Source: Lysinibacillus xylanilyticus (GTDB lineage: Bacteria; Bacillota; Bacilli; Bacillales_A; Planococcaceae). Taken from it: a DNA stretch of 59,632 nucleotides. The stretch spans positions 1 through 59,632 of the forward strand of contig NZ_MDDN01000019.1 in NCBI RefSeq assembly GCF_001708185.1, given 5' to 3'. The notes under the pieces are model-generated. The model did not search any database. It saw only the letters and a list, made by a program, of their open reading frames with translations, and was not told the DNA's origin. The position numbers and the translations under genes were made by a program. Shown here piece by piece: positions 31,375 to 42,600 of this stretch (positions within the stretch are counted from its first letter, which is position 1; each line of letters opens with the position of its first letter).

Positions 31375-32125
31375 AACCGTCACCACCTAGCACACTTTGC
31401 GTATGCATGATCTCTTGGAAAAATGCCTGTCTCGTTTTATCCCCTTTATATAGCTCACTATAGATGAGTCCGTCCTTTAAAAATAACACGCGTGTACAAA
31501 AGCTTGCTGCCACCGCATCATGCGTAACCATCATAATCGTCGCTTTTTTTGTCTCATTAATACTTTGTAGGTTTTTTAAAAGTGCAGTAGCTGATTTTGA
31601 ATCAAGTGCGCCTGTAGGTTCATCAGCAAATACAAGCGATGGATTTGTAATAAGTGCACGCGCTGCCGATGTACGTTGCTTTTGGCCACCAGATATTTCG
31701 TTTGGGTATTTATTTAAAATCTCGGTAATACCTAATAAGTGTGTAAGCTCCTTTAAACGACTCTCCGCAACAGCCTTCGGTAGTTTACTAATGGCTAATG
31801 GGAGCAGAATATTTTCTTTCACCGTCAATGTATCTAATAAATTATAATCCTGGAATATGAACCCTAATTGCTCACGGCGGAAATTAGCCAGCGCCTTCTC
31901 CTTCATACCACGTAGGTTTTGACCGTTTATTTCAATAACACCTTCTGTTGCAAAGTCAATCGAACACAAAACGTTTAAAAGTGTTGTTTTTCCTGAGCCT
32001 GATGGTCCCATAATGCCGACAAATTCACCTTTATTCACTTCTAAATCAATGCCCTTTAAAACCTCTTGAGCTGTTGATTTTTTTCCATATACTTTTTTTA
32101 CCTTACGACCAATTAAAACTGCCAC
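31364..32125 (-). CDS. BceA-type ABC transporter ATPase
   Basis: A 253-aa ABC ATPase: Walker A GPSGSGKT (about 40-47), [20 protein letters not shown] (shortened), signature ISGGQKQR, Walker [17 protein letters not shown]. The [18 protein letters not shown] region and C-terminal [14 protein letters not shown] match BceA closely. The start is GTG at 32125, with AAGGGG 9 nt upstream; the longer TTG reading at 32152 would place the site inside the gene. Translationally coupled to the permease. Confidence 0.93.
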   Translation of the reverse strand: MAVLIGRKVKKVYGKKSTAQEVLKGIDLEVNKGEFVGIMGPSGSGKTTLLNVLCSIDFATEGVIEINGQNLRGMKEKALANFRREQLGFIFQDYNLLDTLTVKENILLPLAISKLPKAVAESRLKELTHLLGITEILNKYPNEISGGQKQRTSAARALITNPSLVFADEPTGALDSKSATALLKNLQSINETKKATIMMVTHDAVAASFCTRVLFLKDGLIYSELYKGDKTRQAFFQEIMHTQSVLGGDGYES

Positions 32126-32200
32126 TTGTAAACGCCCCTTTCTATAGTTCAAGTGTACCCTGTCTACTCCGTCAATTCGTGCGTTTTACATGACAATATA

Positions 32201-32234
32201 AAAAGGTAGGTGACAATTTCGTCATCTACCTTTT
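32201..32234 (-). terminator. terminator-like hairpin between kinase and transporter genes
   Basis: A 14-bp stem with one wobble (32201-32214 with 32221-32234, core AAAAGGTAG.TGAC) followed on the minus strand by TTTTT. It includes the kinase stop codon, so it would partly end the regulator transcript and let the transporter genes be expressed separately. Confidence 0.7.
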
Positions 32235-33244
32235 AGTTTGACATATTCATTTTGTAACGGAAAACGTAAGGTAAATATTGAGCCTTCATCTACAGTTGAT
32301 TGTACACTAATACGAACACCTATCTTATGAGCCACGTTATGCGCTAAATACAAACCCATGCCTGTTGACTGTGCAGATTCTCTCCCAGCTGTTCCAGTAT
32401 ACGACTTTTGAAAAATTCGAGGCAGATCCTCCTTACAAATACCAATGCCTGCATCTTTTATATGTAGTAAAGTTGCGCCCATCGGATCTACCTCCGTAAA
32501 TATCAACACTTCTGAATTTGTAGGACTATATTTAATCGCATTGGATAAAATTTGTCGCATGATAAAAGCTAGCCATTTACCATCCGTCTTCACTGTCTCC
32601 GTTAACTCATCCACATCAAAACCAATACCTTTTTCAATACACCACGCTTGCATAGCTCTTATTTCCTTATAGACAACCGTTCTGAGCTCGATCTCTGCCA
32701 TATAATTATCTTTTTCAATCGAAGAAAAACGTGTTTGATGTAGCTGCTGATCAACCAATAAATGTAGTCTTAACCACTCAGCTTCCAATTTACGACGTAA
32801 AGTTAAATCTTCTATACGGTCTAACATTAAATTAATCGAAGTTAATGGTGCTTTTACCTCATGAACCCAGGCCAAGAGCTCATCTGTATATTCCTGTATC
32901 TGTACTTTTGCCTGATTTAACTCCGTATCCTTATCGTAAAAGACATCTTCAATCTTTGTAAAATACGCAGCTTGAAAAGGTGATAACGCTAAGTTTCTAC
33001 TGTGTGCGTCATCAAGATGGCTGTCCACATTTCCCAGGAAATCCTTCAACTGCCCTACTTCAACTACATACCGCCATATAAAAAAAACTATAAAACTAAC
33101 AATCAAGGAAACATTCACATACCAAATTGAAACACCAATTAATCCAGCATCTAAAGTGAATAAAACGTTAAGAATAACAATAATAAATACAAAAAAGCCT
33201 ATCCATGCAAGGCGTTCTTTTAGAAATAAAAGTAACATTTTCAC
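32222..33244 (-). CDS. BceS-type intramembrane-sensing histidine kinase
   Basis: A 340-aa kinase with two transmembrane helices near the N-terminus (about 12-32 and 40-58), almost no extracellular loop, and no classical input domain. The H-box is AWVHEVKAPLTSINLML with His128, characteristic of BceS-like kinases; N-box ILSNAIKYSP, G1 DAGIGI and G2 GMGLYLA are present. Kinases of this type need their cognate Bce transporter as sensor. It starts one base after the regulator stop. Confidence 0.92.
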   Translation of the reverse strand: MKMLLLFLKERLAWIGFFVFIIVILNVLFTLDAGLIGVSIWYVNVSLIVSFIVFFIWRYVVEVGQLKDFLGNVDSHLDDAHSRNLALSPFQAAYFTKIEDVFYDKDTELNQAKVQIQEYTDELLAWVHEVKAPLTSINLMLDRIEDLTLRRKLEAEWLRLHLLVDQQLHQTRFSSIEKDNYMAEIELRTVVYKEIRAMQAWCIEKGIGFDVDELTETVKTDGKWLAFIMRQILSNAIKYSPTNSEVLIFTEVDPMGATLLHIKDAGIGICKEDLPRIFQKSYTGTAGRESAQSTGMGLYLAHNVAHKIGVRISVQSTVDEGSIFTLRFPLQNEYVKLKGR

Positions 33245-33934
33245 TCACGTCCCCTGCGTTACTGCCATATAACCCAGTCCCTTTTTTGTTAAAATAACAT
33301 CCTGTAAACCGATATCCTCAAGCTTTGCACGTAATCTATTTACGTTTACAGATAAGGTATTATCATTTACAAAACGCTCATCGTCCCATAACTTTCTCAT
33401 TAAATCATCTCTAGAAACAATTTGATCAGACTTCTCCACTAAAATACGTAAAATAAAAAGCTCATTTTTAGTTAAGGAAACAAGCTGTCCTTCATACATA
33501 ATTTCACTTCGTGCATAGTCAATAACTGCACCATTAAATCGTGTAACATCCATCGACTCTTCTACATAATCATATGTACGACGTAAAATGGCCTGTACCT
33601 TTGCAAGTAGTACGTCCATATTGAAGGGTTTCTGTACGAAATCATCAGCGCCCATTTGCATTGCCATCACCATATCCATTGGGTGATCCCGTGATGATAG
33701 AAAGAGAATTGGCACCTTTGAGATATGGCGAATCTCACGACACCAATGAAAGCCATCATAGGCTGGTAGTTGAATATCAATCAATACAAGCTGTGGCTTT
33801 TCCTCAATAAAATCATCCATCACTTTTCGGAAATCTTTAGGACCAATAACTTCAAGAGTCCATTGTGCAAAACGCGTCTGAATCATTTCAAAAATTGATG
33901 GATCATCTTCGATCAGCAATATTTTCATCTCCAC
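33245..33934 (-). CDS. BceR-type response regulator (OmpR family)
   Basis: A 229-aa regulator: receiver domain with the acidic pair in LLIEDD, phosphoacceptor Asp53 in LVLIDIQLP and Lys in VQKPFNMDVL; C-terminal winged helix with LVSLTKNELFILR and NDNTLSVNVNRLRAKL. The receiver segments DGFHWCREIR and VPILFLSSRDHPMDMV are typical of BceR. GTG at 33934 is chosen because AAGGGG lies 9 nt upstream; ATG at 33928 is an alternative. It would control the bceAB promoter in the 32126-32221 gap or upstream. Confidence 0.92.
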   Translation of the reverse strand: MEMKILLIEDDPSIFEMIQTRFAQWTLEVIGPKDFRKVMDDFIEEKPQLVLIDIQLPAYDGFHWCREIRHISKVPILFLSSRDHPMDMVMAMQMGADDFVQKPFNMDVLLAKVQAILRRTYDYVEESMDVTRFNGAVIDYARSEIMYEGQLVSLTKNELFILRILVEKSDQIVSRDDLMRKLWDDERFVNDNTLSVNVNRLRAKLEDIGLQDVILTKKGLGYMAVTQGT

Positions 33935-33997
33935 TTGCAAATTCCCCTTCCATGAAGTGTTTTTATGTACTAAATATGCACAGTATCATAACGTGAG

Positions 33998-34317
33998 GTT
34001 GATTTCCGCTCCGGCTGGGTGCTTTGTCGCTGACGCTTCGCTTTCGCGCAGATAAAACATTTGTCGCTGACGCTTCGCTTTCGCACAGATAAAACATTTG
34101 TCGCTGACGCTTCGCTTTCGCACAGAGCAAAGCTTACTGGGGGCGTCCGATGAGCCGCTTGGGGCAACAGATGTTTTTTGCGCGAAAGCGTAGTGCTAAC
34201 GTAGCGGCAGTAGCACGATGTTGGTCACGAAGGCGTTATCACAGGACGTGATACTCTTAGCCTTCGTTCCTCTACCGCTGATTCCCAAGGAGTCGCCTAG
34301 CCTCCACTTCAATCAAC
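33998..34317. repeat. composite dispersed repeat, copy 2
   Basis: A 320-bp element in the same orientation as the copy at 8951-9261, sharing both termini (GTTGATTTCCG...GGCTGGG and its inverted counterpart ending near 34317), the AGCGTCCGATGAGCCGC-like centre and the GATGTTGGTCACGAAGGCG block. It carries two complete and one partial 37-bp tandem units (34025-34126) and one internal module (34182-34210) inverted relative to copy 1. It separates the Bce-type operon from tuf. Non-coding. Confidence 0.85.
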
Positions 34318-34570
34318 TTATATATGGCATACATTTTTAACAAATAGTCATCCTAACTTTTTGAAGATGAACTATTTAAACGATTGTTAGCAATTAAAAG
34401 GGATGCGATTCTGCACTGTACTTTATTTTAATCTCTGGCACTAGCTTTCATCGCTAGCAGTTCGTAAAAAAGACTACTAATTCTGCTTTTTTGGTATTTC
34501 ACCTATTATGTATACATAAAATAATCTAATTCAAATAAGATTATCAAATGTTCTTTACTTATTTTAACAT

Positions 34571-34608
34571 AAAAAACCAATCTGTAAGCGTCCCTACAGA
34601 TTGGTTTT
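34571..34608 (-). terminator. intrinsic terminator of fusA-tuf
   Basis: A perfect 14-bp inverted repeat (34573-34586 with 34595-34608, AAAACCAATCTGTA) followed on the minus strand by six T residues, 23 nt after the tuf stop. It ends the str-operon transcript before the accessory block. Confidence 0.93.
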
Positions 34609-34630
34609 GAAAAATTAGCTTGCGCTAAAA

Positions 34631-35818
34631 TTATTTTTGGATAGAAGCAACTACGCCAGCGCCTACAGTACGGCCACCCTCACGGATAGAGAATTTAGTA
34701 CCTTCTTCAAGAGCGATTGGAGCGATAAGTTCTACTGTCATTTCGATGTTATCACCAGGCATTACCATTTCAACGCCTTCTGGTAAGTTACAGATACCTG
34801 TTACGTCAGTTGTACGGAAGTAGAACTGAGGACGGTAGTTAGTGAAGAATGGAGTATGACGGCCACCCTCTTCTTTTGATAAAACGTAAACTTCAGCTTT
34901 GAAGTTAGTGTGTGGAGTGATTGAGCCTGGTTTAGCTAATACTTGACCACGTTGGATTTCTTCACGAGCTACACCACGAAGTAAAGCACCGATGTTGTCA
35001 CCAGCTTCAGCATAGTCTAATAATTTACGGAACATTTCTACACCAGTTACAGTTGTAGATTTAGCTTCTTCAGCGATACCGATGATTTCAACTACGTCAC
35101 CAACTTTAACTTGACCACGTTCAACACGGCCAGTTGCAACTGTACCACGACCAGTGATTGAGAATACGTCCTCAACTGGCATCATGAATGGTTTGTCAGT
35201 TTGACGTTCTGGAGTTGGGATGTAAGCATCTACAGCGTCCATTAATTCAACGATTTTTTCTTCCCATTCTGCTTCGCCTTCAAGAGCTTTAAGAGCAGAA
35301 CCTTTGATTACAGGAAGATCGTCACCTGGGAAGTCATATTCAGATAGTAGGTCACGGATTTCCATTTCTACTAATTCTAATAATTCTTCGTCGTCAACCA
35401 TATCACATTTGTTCATGAATACTACTAAGTATGGAACACCTACTTGACGAGATAAAAGGATGTGTTCACGAGTTTGTGGCATTGGACCATCAGCAGCAGA
35501 TACTACTAAGATACCGCCGTCCATTTGTGCAGCACCAGTGATCATGTTTTTAACATAGTCAGCGTGTCCTGGGCAGTCAACGTGTGCATAGTGACGAGTA
35601 GCTGTTTCATATTCTACGTGAGAAGTATTGATTGTGATACCACGCTCTTTTTCTTCTGGAGCGTTATCGATGTCAGCGTAAGATTTAGCTGTACCACCCA
35701 TTTTTTTAGAAAGAACTGTAGCGATTGCAGCAGTTAAAGTAGTTTTACCATGGTCAACGTGTCCGATTGTACCAATGTTAGCATGCGTTTTTGAACGGTC
35801 AAATTTTTCTTTAGCCAT
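34631..35818 (-). CDS. tuf: elongation factor Tu
   Basis: A 395-aa GTPase: [37 protein letters not shown] and NKCDMVDD in domain I, then the two beta-barrel domains. It delivers aminoacyl-tRNA to the ribosome. The start is MAKEKF at 35818 with GAGGAGG upstream. A full sigma-A promoter precedes it, and it ends at a strong terminator. Separated from rpsJ by about 7 kb of accessory genes, unlike Bacillus where the S10 operon follows shortly. Confidence 0.99.
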   Translation of the reverse strand: MAKEKFDRSKTHANIGTIGHVDHGKTTLTAAIATVLSKKMGGTAKSYADIDNAPEEKERGITINTSHVEYETATRHYAHVDCPGHADYVKNMITGAAQMDGGILVVSAADGPMPQTREHILLSRQVGVPYLVVFMNKCDMVDDEELLELVEMEIRDLLSEYDFPGDDLPVIKGSALKALEGEAEWEEKIVELMDAVDAYIPTPERQTDKPFMMPVEDVFSITGRGTVATGRVERGQVKVGDVVEIIGIAEEAKSTTVTGVEMFRKLLDYAEAGDNIGALLRGVAREEIQRGQVLAKPGSITPHTNFKAEVYVLSKEEGGRHTPFFTNYRPQFYFRTTDVTGICNLPEGVEMVMPGDNIEMTVELIAPIALEEGTKFSIREGGRTVGAGVVASIQK

Positions 35819-35928
35819 TAGAGATTGCCTCCTCAAAATTATATGTTTATATTTTTTTTGTAATTATAGAATGCTTGCTGATGGTGAACGGGCCCATCCA
35901 CCATCCCACAATCATAGCTTACAAATTA

Positions 35929-35957
35929 GTTATACTTTATGCAAGATGAAATTTCAA
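35929..35957 (-). promoter_or_regulatory. tuf-specific sigma-A promoter
   Basis: Minus-strand TTGAAA (35952-35957), a 17-bp spacer and TATAAC (35929-35934), directly after the fusA stop and about 110 nt before tuf. The leader downstream contains a GATGGTG/CACCATC hairpin (about 35882-35907). This would let EF-Tu be made in excess over EF-G. Confidence 0.7.
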
Positions 35958-38036
35958 TTATTCACCTTTATTTTTTTTGATGATTTCTGCAGCGATTGAT
36001 TTTGGTACTTCTTCATAATGATCGAATGTCATTGAGAATACACCACGTCCTTGCGTTGCAGAACGAAGAGTTGTTGCGTAACCAAACATTTCCGATAAAG
36101 GAACCATTGAACGAACAACTTGAGAGTTACCGCGAGCATCCATACCCTCAACGCGTCCGCGACGAGAAGTAATGTTACCCATTATATCACCAAGGTATTC
36201 TTCTGGGATTACAACTTCAACTTTCATCATTGGTTCTAAAATAACTGCGTCACATTGTTTCGCAGCTTCTTTAAGAGCCATAGATGCAGCAATTTTGAAC
36301 GCCATCTCATTCGAGTCAACGTCATGGTAAGAACCGAATACTAATTTCGCTTTAATGTCGATTAGTGGGTAACCAGCTACTACACCGCGTTCAAGAGAGT
36401 CACGAAGACCCGCTTCTACTGCAGGAATGTATTCACGAGGTACTACACCACCAACGATAGCGTTTTCGAATTCAAAGCCTTTACCTTCTTCATTTGGAGA
36501 GAACTCAATCGTTACGTCACCGTATTGTCCACGACCACCAGATTGGCGAGTGAATTTACCTTGAACTTTTGCAGAGCTACGGAATGTTTCACGGTAAGAT
36601 ACCATTGGAGCACCTACGTTAGCTTCTACTTTGAATTCACGGCGCATACGGTCAACTAAGATATCAAGGTGAAGCTCACCCATACCTGAGATGATTGTTT
36701 GACCAGTTTCTGTGTCAGTGTAAGCACGGAAAGTTGGATCCTCTTCTTGAAGTTTTTGTAAAGCTTGACCCATTTTATCTTGGTCAGCCTTTGATTTTGG
36801 TTCTACAGAAAGAGAAATTACTGGCTCAGGGAACTCCATTGATTCAAGAATAACTAGGTTTTTCTCGTCACATAGAGTATCACCAGTAGTAGTATCTTTA
36901 AGACCTACTGCTGCTGCGATGTCCCCAGCGAATACTTTAGAAATCTCTTCACGAGAGTTAGCGTGCATTTGTAGGATACGACCTACACGCTCACGTTTAC
37001 CTTTAGAAGAGTTTTGTACGTATGAACCTGAATCTAATGTTCCAGAGTACACACGGAAGAAAGTTAATTTACCTACGAATGGGTCAGTCATAACTTTGAA
37101 TGCAAGAGCTGAGAATGGCTCTTCATCAGAAGATTTACGTTCTAACTCTTCGTCACCATCAACTGAAGTACCTTTGATTGCTGGTACATCAACTGGAGAT
37201 GGTAAGTAATCGATAACTGCATTTAACATTGGGCGTACGCCTTTGTGTTTGAATGCTGTACCACAGATTACTGGGTAGAATTCTACTGCGATCGTAGCAC
37301 GACGGATAGCCGCTTTAAGTTCAGCAACAGAAATTTCTTCACCTTCTAAATATTTTTCCATGATTTCTTCATCAACACTTGCAACAGCGTCGATTAGTTT
37401 TTCACGGTACTCTTCAGCTTGTTCACGGTATTCTGCAGGAATTTCACCTTCAGTTACTGCTGTACCTTTTTCGTCACCGTAGAAAGTAGCTTTCATTTCA
37501 ACTAAGTCGATGATTGCAGAGAACTCATCTTCAGATCCGATAGGTAATTGAACAGGGTGAGCGTTTGCTTGTAAACGGTCATGTAGAGTTCCTACAGAAT
37601 ATAAGAAATCTGCTCCTGTTTTATCCATTTTGTTAATGAATACAATACGTGGAACACCGTATGTTGTAGCTTGACGCCATACAGTTTCAGTTTGAGGCTC
37701 AACACCAGATTGAGCATCTAGTACTGTTACAGCACCGTCAAGTACGCGTAATGAACGCTCTACTTCTACAGTGAAGTCTACGTGTCCAGGAGTATCGATG
37801 ATGTTTACACGGTGGCCTGCCCATTGTGCTGTTGTTGCAGCAGAAGTGATTGTAATACCACGTTCTTGCTCTTGCTCCATCCAGTCCATTTGAGAAGCGC
37901 CTTCATGAGTTTCACCGATTTTGTGAATCTTACCAGTGTAATAAAGGATACGCTCAGTTGTTGTTGTTTTACCAGCATCAATGTGAGCCATGATCCCAAT
38001 ATTACGAGTATTCTCAAGTGAGAATTCGCGTTTCAT
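35958..38036 (-). CDS. fusA: elongation factor G
   Basis: A 692-aa GTPase: [14 protein letters not shown] (17-30), GATQMD-like [18 protein letters not shown] (shortened), DTPGHVDF and [10 protein letters not shown], followed by domains II-V ending [18 protein letters not shown] (shortened). It drives translocation and, with RRF, ribosome recycling. AAGGAG precedes the ATG. Between rpsG and tuf. Confidence 0.99.
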   Translation of the reverse strand: MKREFSLENTRNIGIMAHIDAGKTTTTERILYYTGKIHKIGETHEGASQMDWMEQEQERGITITSAATTAQWAGHRVNIIDTPGHVDFTVEVERSLRVLDGAVTVLDAQSGVEPQTETVWRQATTYGVPRIVFINKMDKTGADFLYSVGTLHDRLQANAHPVQLPIGSEDEFSAIIDLVEMKATFYGDEKGTAVTEGEIPAEYREQAEEYREKLIDAVASVDEEIMEKYLEGEEISVAELKAAIRRATIAVEFYPVICGTAFKHKGVRPMLNAVIDYLPSPVDVPAIKGTSVDGDEELERKSSDEEPFSALAFKVMTDPFVGKLTFFRVYSGTLDSGSYVQNSSKGKRERVGRILQMHANSREEISKVFAGDIAAAVGLKDTTTGDTLCDEKNLVILESMEFPEPVISLSVEPKSKADQDKMGQALQKLQEEDPTFRAYTDTETGQTIISGMGELHLDILVDRMRREFKVEANVGAPMVSYRETFRSSAKVQGKFTRQSGGRGQYGDVTIEFSPNEEGKGFEFENAIVGGVVPREYIPAVEAGLRDSLERGVVAGYPLIDIKAKLVFGSYHDVDSNEMAFKIAASMALKEAAKQCDAVILEPMMKVEVVIPEEYLGDIMGNITSRRGRVEGMDARGNSQVVRSMVPLSEMFGYATTLRSATQGRGVFSMTFDHYEEVPKSIAAEIIKKNKGE

Positions 38037-38116
38037 AGGAAATTTCTCCTTCCATATTGGGGTAAAGACTGTATAAAAGACCTTGTGTTAGCCAATTAGC
38101 TAACACATAGGTTAAA

Positions 38117-38587
38117 TTACCAACGGTAGTGAGCGAATGCTTTGTTCGCTTCTGCCATTTTGTGCATATCTTCACGTTTCTTAACTGATGCACCAGTGTT
38201 GTTTGAAGCATCTAGGATTTCGTTAGCTAAACGCTCTTCCATAGTTTTTTCACCACGAAGACGAGAATAGTTAACTAGGTAACGAAGACCTAAAGTTGTA
38301 CGACGTTCTGGACGTACTTCAACTGGTACTTGGTAGTTAGAACCACCAACACGGCGAGCACGTACTTCAAGAACTGGCATTACGTTGTTTAGAGCAGCTT
38401 CGAATACTTCGATTGGATTTTCACCAGAACGTTCTTTAACTAGTTCGAACGCACCGTATAAAATCTTTTGAGAAGTACCTCTTTTACCATCAACCATCAT
38501 TTTATTGATTAAACGAGTTACTAGTTTTGAATTATAAATTGGATCTGGTAACACGTCACGTTTGGAAACAGGACCTTTACGAGGCAT
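38117..38587 (-). CDS. rpsG: 30S ribosomal protein S7 (uS7)
   Basis: A 156-aa protein: [34 protein letters not shown] and [10 protein letters not shown] at the C-terminus. It nucleates the 30S head. GGAGG upstream. Second gene of the str set. Confidence 0.98.
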   Translation of the reverse strand: MPRKGPVSKRDVLPDPIYNSKLVTRLINKMMVDGKRGTSQKILYGAFELVKERSGENPIEVFEAALNNVMPVLEVRARRVGGSNYQVPVEVRPERRTTLGLRYLVNYSRLRGEKTMEERLANEILDASNNTGASVKKREDMHKMAEANKAFAHYRW

Positions 38588-38733
38588 GTGTTTTCCTCCT
38601 TTCGAATAGTTATCGATTTATTTTATAAAGTTGCCTTATCGTAGTTGTTATTATATTTCAAATCTGCTAGCAAGATTTGAAATTTGTCACACCTACATAA
38701 GACTCTTATTAAGAAACACTATATAGTGTTATA

Positions 38734-39153
38734 TTATTTTTTTTCTTTAGGGCGTTTTGTTCCGTATTTAGAACGTGATTGTAAACGACCGTTTACACCA
38801 GCTGTATCAAGAGCTCCACGTACGATATGGTAACGAACACCCGCTAAGTCTTTTACGCGTCCGCCACGGATAAGAACAACACTGTGCTCTTGTAAGTTGT
38901 GGCCTTCACCTGGGATATAAGCTGTAACCTCAATTTGGTTAGTTAAACGAACACGAGCGTATTTACGTAACGCTGAGTTTGGTTTACGAGGTGTCATTGT
39001 ACCTACACGAGTACAAACACCACGTTTTTGTGGAGATTTAACATCAGTTAAAGATTTTTTAAATGAGTTATATCCTTTGTTTAACGCTGGTGATTTTGAT
39101 TTCGTGCTTTTAGATTGACGAGGCTTACGTACTAATTGGTTAATTGTAGGCAT
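38734..39153 (-). CDS. rpsL: 30S ribosomal protein S12 (uS12)
   Basis: A 139-aa decoding-centre protein: [29 protein letters not shown] and [18 protein letters not shown]. Residues Arg56-Lys57 (E. coli 42-43) and the KDLAGVRYH region look wild-type, so no streptomycin-resistance change is evident. GGGAGG upstream. A perfect 16-bp palindrome (38715-38730) lies just after its stop. Confidence 0.98.
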   Translation of the reverse strand: MPTINQLVRKPRQSKSTKSKSPALNKGYNSFKKSLTDVKSPQKRGVCTRVGTMTPRKPNSALRKYARVRLTNQIEVTAYIPGEGHNLQEHSVVLIRGGRVKDLAGVRYHIVRGALDTAGVNGRLQSRSKYGTKRPKEKK

Positions 39154-39251
39154 CGATTTTTCCTCCCTTCATTTATTCCTTGTTAATACCACACATCCAG
39201 GTGGTTCATTTTTTGGGTAAAAACAAAGTCTTTGTGTTTTATACACAAAAA

Positions 39252-39500
39252 CTACACTACAGCAATAGCAACAACCGCTGCTCCAACGTGGATTCCACAG
39301 GCCTTGCCCAGTTCCTTTTTGGACTCAACAAGAATAACTGGCACACCGATTTCTCTCGCGAAAGTAATGGCCAAATCGGTTACCCAATTGTCTGCATCAA
39401 GTGCCACAAAAAGTTCTTTCACTGAACCATCGCGCATTGCTTTTACTGCTTGCTTTGTACCTATGATTGTTTGACTAGCCCTTACTCTATCATAAGACAT
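39252..39500 (-). CDS. rplGB: L7Ae-family RNA-binding protein YbxF (RplGB)
   Basis: An 82-aa L7Ae/L30e-fold protein, the exact length of B. subtilis YbxF: MSYDRVRASQTIIGTKQAVKAM (shortened), VALDADNWVTDLAI and GKACGIHVGAAVVAI. The family binds kink-turn RNA, but a ribosomal role is not established. The ATG at 39500 is chosen because GGAGG lies 8 nt upstream; upstream in-frame starts overlap that site. Between rpoC and rpsL as in Bacillus. Confidence 0.95.
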   Translation of the reverse strand: MSYDRVRASQTIIGTKQAVKAMRDGSVKELFVALDADNWVTDLAITFAREIGVPVILVESKKELGKACGIHVGAAVVAIAVV

Positions 39501-39585
39501 TTTCATATCCTCCAAAGTACAGAACAGTTAACTATCAACCTTCAATATATTATCATTACCAATTTCGACTGTCAACTAATATCTT

Positions 39586-39625
39586 TAAAAAGCCCGAAGA
39601 GATGATGAAAATACATCTCTTCGGC
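39586..39625 (-). terminator. intrinsic terminator after rpoC
   Basis: A perfect 11-bp inverted repeat (39594-39604 with 39614-39624, CCGAAGAGATG) followed on the minus strand by CTTTTT, 14 nt after the rpoC stop. It separates rpoBC from ybxF-str. Confidence 0.92.
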
Positions 39626-39638
39626 ATTTATTTAATGA

Positions 39639-42600
39639 TTATTCAGCAGAAATTAGCTCATCTGTGTCAAGCTCATCTTTTTCGATACGGATTTGACGAT
39701 AACGTTGCATACCAGTACCTGCAGGAACAAGTTTACCGATAATTACGTTCTCTTTTAATCCAAGAAGCTCGTCACGCTTACCTTTAATAGCTGCATCTGT
39801 TAACACGCGTGTTGTTTCTTGGAAGGAAGCAGCAGATAAGAATGATTCTGTTTCAAGAGAAGCTTTTGTAATACCAAGAATTACAGGGCGACAAGTTGCA
39901 GGGTTTTTGCCATTTAACACAGCATCTGCATTTGCTTCTGAGAATTGGTGGATATCTAGTAATGAGCCTGGTAATAATTCTGTATCTCCAGCTTCAATTA
40001 CACGTACTTTACGAAGCATCTGGCGAACCATTACCTCGATATGTTTGTCTCCAATTTCTACCCCTTGCATACGGTATACTTTTTGTACTTCTTTTAGTAA
40101 ATATTCTTGAACTGTTGAAACGTCTTTAACTTTTAACAATTGTTTTGGATCGATAGAACCTTCTGTTAATACTTGACCACGTTCTACAAAGTCGCCTTCT
40201 TGTACTTTCAGACGAGCATTGTAAGGTGCTGCATATTTACGAGTTTCGACGTCACCTTGAACTGTAATTTCTTTTAGACCTTCACGGATTTCAGTGATAT
40301 CCGAAACAGTACCAGCGATTTCTGAAATAACAGATTGACCTTTTGGATTACGTGCTTCGAAGATCTCTTGGATACGTGGAAGACCTTGTGTAATATCGTC
40401 ACCGGCAACCCCACCAGTATGGAATGTACGCATTGTTAACTGTGTACCTGGTTCACCGATTGATTGAGCGGCAATAATACCAACTGCTTCCCCAACTTCA
40501 ACCTTTTCACCTGTTGCCAAGTTCATGCCGTAACATTTTTTACATACACCATGTTTTGTATTACATGTGAATGCTGAACGGATTGTTATTTCCTCGATAC
40601 CAACCTCGATAATTGTACGTGCGATATCTTGGTCGATTAAACCGTCTTTTTCTAAAATAACTTCACCTGTTTCCGGATGTACGATTGTTTTCTTCGTATG
40701 ACGACCGATAATACGTTCATCTAACGCTTCAATTAGCTCTGTACCTTCCATTAACGCACCAATTGTTAAACCACGGTCAGTTCCACAGTCATCCTCACGA
40801 ACGATAACATCTTGTGCTACGTCAACAAGACGACGTGTTAAGTAACCTGAATCGGCAGTTTTTAGGGCTGTATCGGCAAGACCTTTACGAGCACCGTGAG
40901 TTGAGATGAAGTACTCTAATACCGTTAAACCTTCACGGAATGAAGATTTAATTGGAAGTTCGATGATACGACCAGCCGGGTTGGCCATCAGACCACGCAT
41001 ACCTGCTAACTGTGTAAAGTTAGATGCGTTACCACGGGCACCTGAGTCAGACATCATGAAAATTGGGTTTGTTTTTTCAAGAGACTTCATCAGTTTCGCT
41101 TGAATTTCATCTTTTGCAGCACTCCAGCTTGAGATAACACGATCATAACGCTCTTCTTCCGTGATGAAACCACGACGGAATTGCGCTTGAACTTTATCTA
41201 CTTTTTCTTGAGCTTCTGCTAAAATTTCACCTTTGTCTGGTAATACGACGATGTCAGATACACCTACAGTAATACCAGCGCGTGTTGAATATTTGAATCC
41301 TAGGTTTTTCATACGGTCAAGCATTTTAGATGTTTCAGTAATGTGGAAACGTTTAAACACTTCAGCAATGATATTTCCTAAGAACTTCTTACGGAATGGG
41401 TTAACAACTGGTACTGATGCAAAGTGTTTGCGTAATACAGCTGTACGTTGTGCATCAACTTTGCCTTTTTCATCAAGTGCATTATAGGCTGCATCTGCTT
41501 CAAGTTCTTTTAACGTTTCTTCATCAATTGTTAAATTAACAAAGAATTTGTCTGGTGTTTCTTGCTCTAAGTTGAAATCAGTTGGCTCGTTAATGTATGG
41601 GAATGATTTCGGCAAGATTTCGTTAAAGATTACTTTACCAACAGTCGTTAATAAGAACATATCATTTTGTTCTTCAGTAAACGTTGGGTTATTTAACGAA
41701 CCTGCTTTAATTGCAATACGAGTATGCAAATGAACATGACCTGTATCATATGCAATTAGTACTTCGTTTGGTCCATAGAAAATTGATCCTTCACCACGAG
41801 CATCCTCGCGTTCAAGTGTTAAGTAATAGTTACCTAATACCATATCTTGAGATGGTGTTACAACTGGTTTACCATCTTTCGGGTTCAGGATATTTTGTGC
41901 AGCAAGCATTAGAAGACGGGCTTCAGCTTGTGCTTCTGCTGATAATGGTACGTGAACCGCCATTTGGTCACCATCGAAGTCAGCGTTATAAGCTGTACAT
42001 ACTAACGGGTGAAGACGAATAGCACGACCTTCAACTAATGTTGGTTCAAAGGCCTGAATACCAAGACGGTGAAGCGTTGGTGCACGGTTAAGTAATACTG
42101 GATGCTCGCGAATTACATCTTCTAAAACGTCCCATACGTCGTTGTTTAAACGCTCGATTTTACGTTTAGCAGATTTAATATTATGTGCAAGACCACGTTC
42201 TACTAACTCTTTCATCACGAACGGCTTGAACAGCTCAATTGCCATTTCTTTCGGCAGACCACATTGGTACATTTTTAAGTTTGGACCTACTACGATAACC
42301 GAACGACCAGAGTAGTCAACACGTTTACCTAGTAAGTTTTGACGGAAACGACCTTGTTTACCTTTCAGCATATGTGAAAGTGATTTTAATGGACGGTTAC
42401 CTGGACCTGTTACTGGACGACCACGACGACCGTTATCAATTAATGCATCAACAGCTTCTTGTAACATACGTTTTTCGTTTTGAACGATGATACTTGGAGC
42501 ACCAAGGTCTAGTAAACGTTTTAAACGGTTATTACGGTTGATTACACGACGATATAAATCGTTTAAGTCAGAAGTTGCGAAACGGCCACCATCTAATTGC

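Noticed and set aside
34025..34126. CRISPR array
   Set aside because: The 37-bp units are directly adjacent without unique spacers, and no cas genes are present.
41711..42022. 103-aa plus-strand open frame
   Set aside because: Antisense shadow of rpoC; shadows of this kind occur throughout the highly biased ribosomal genes.
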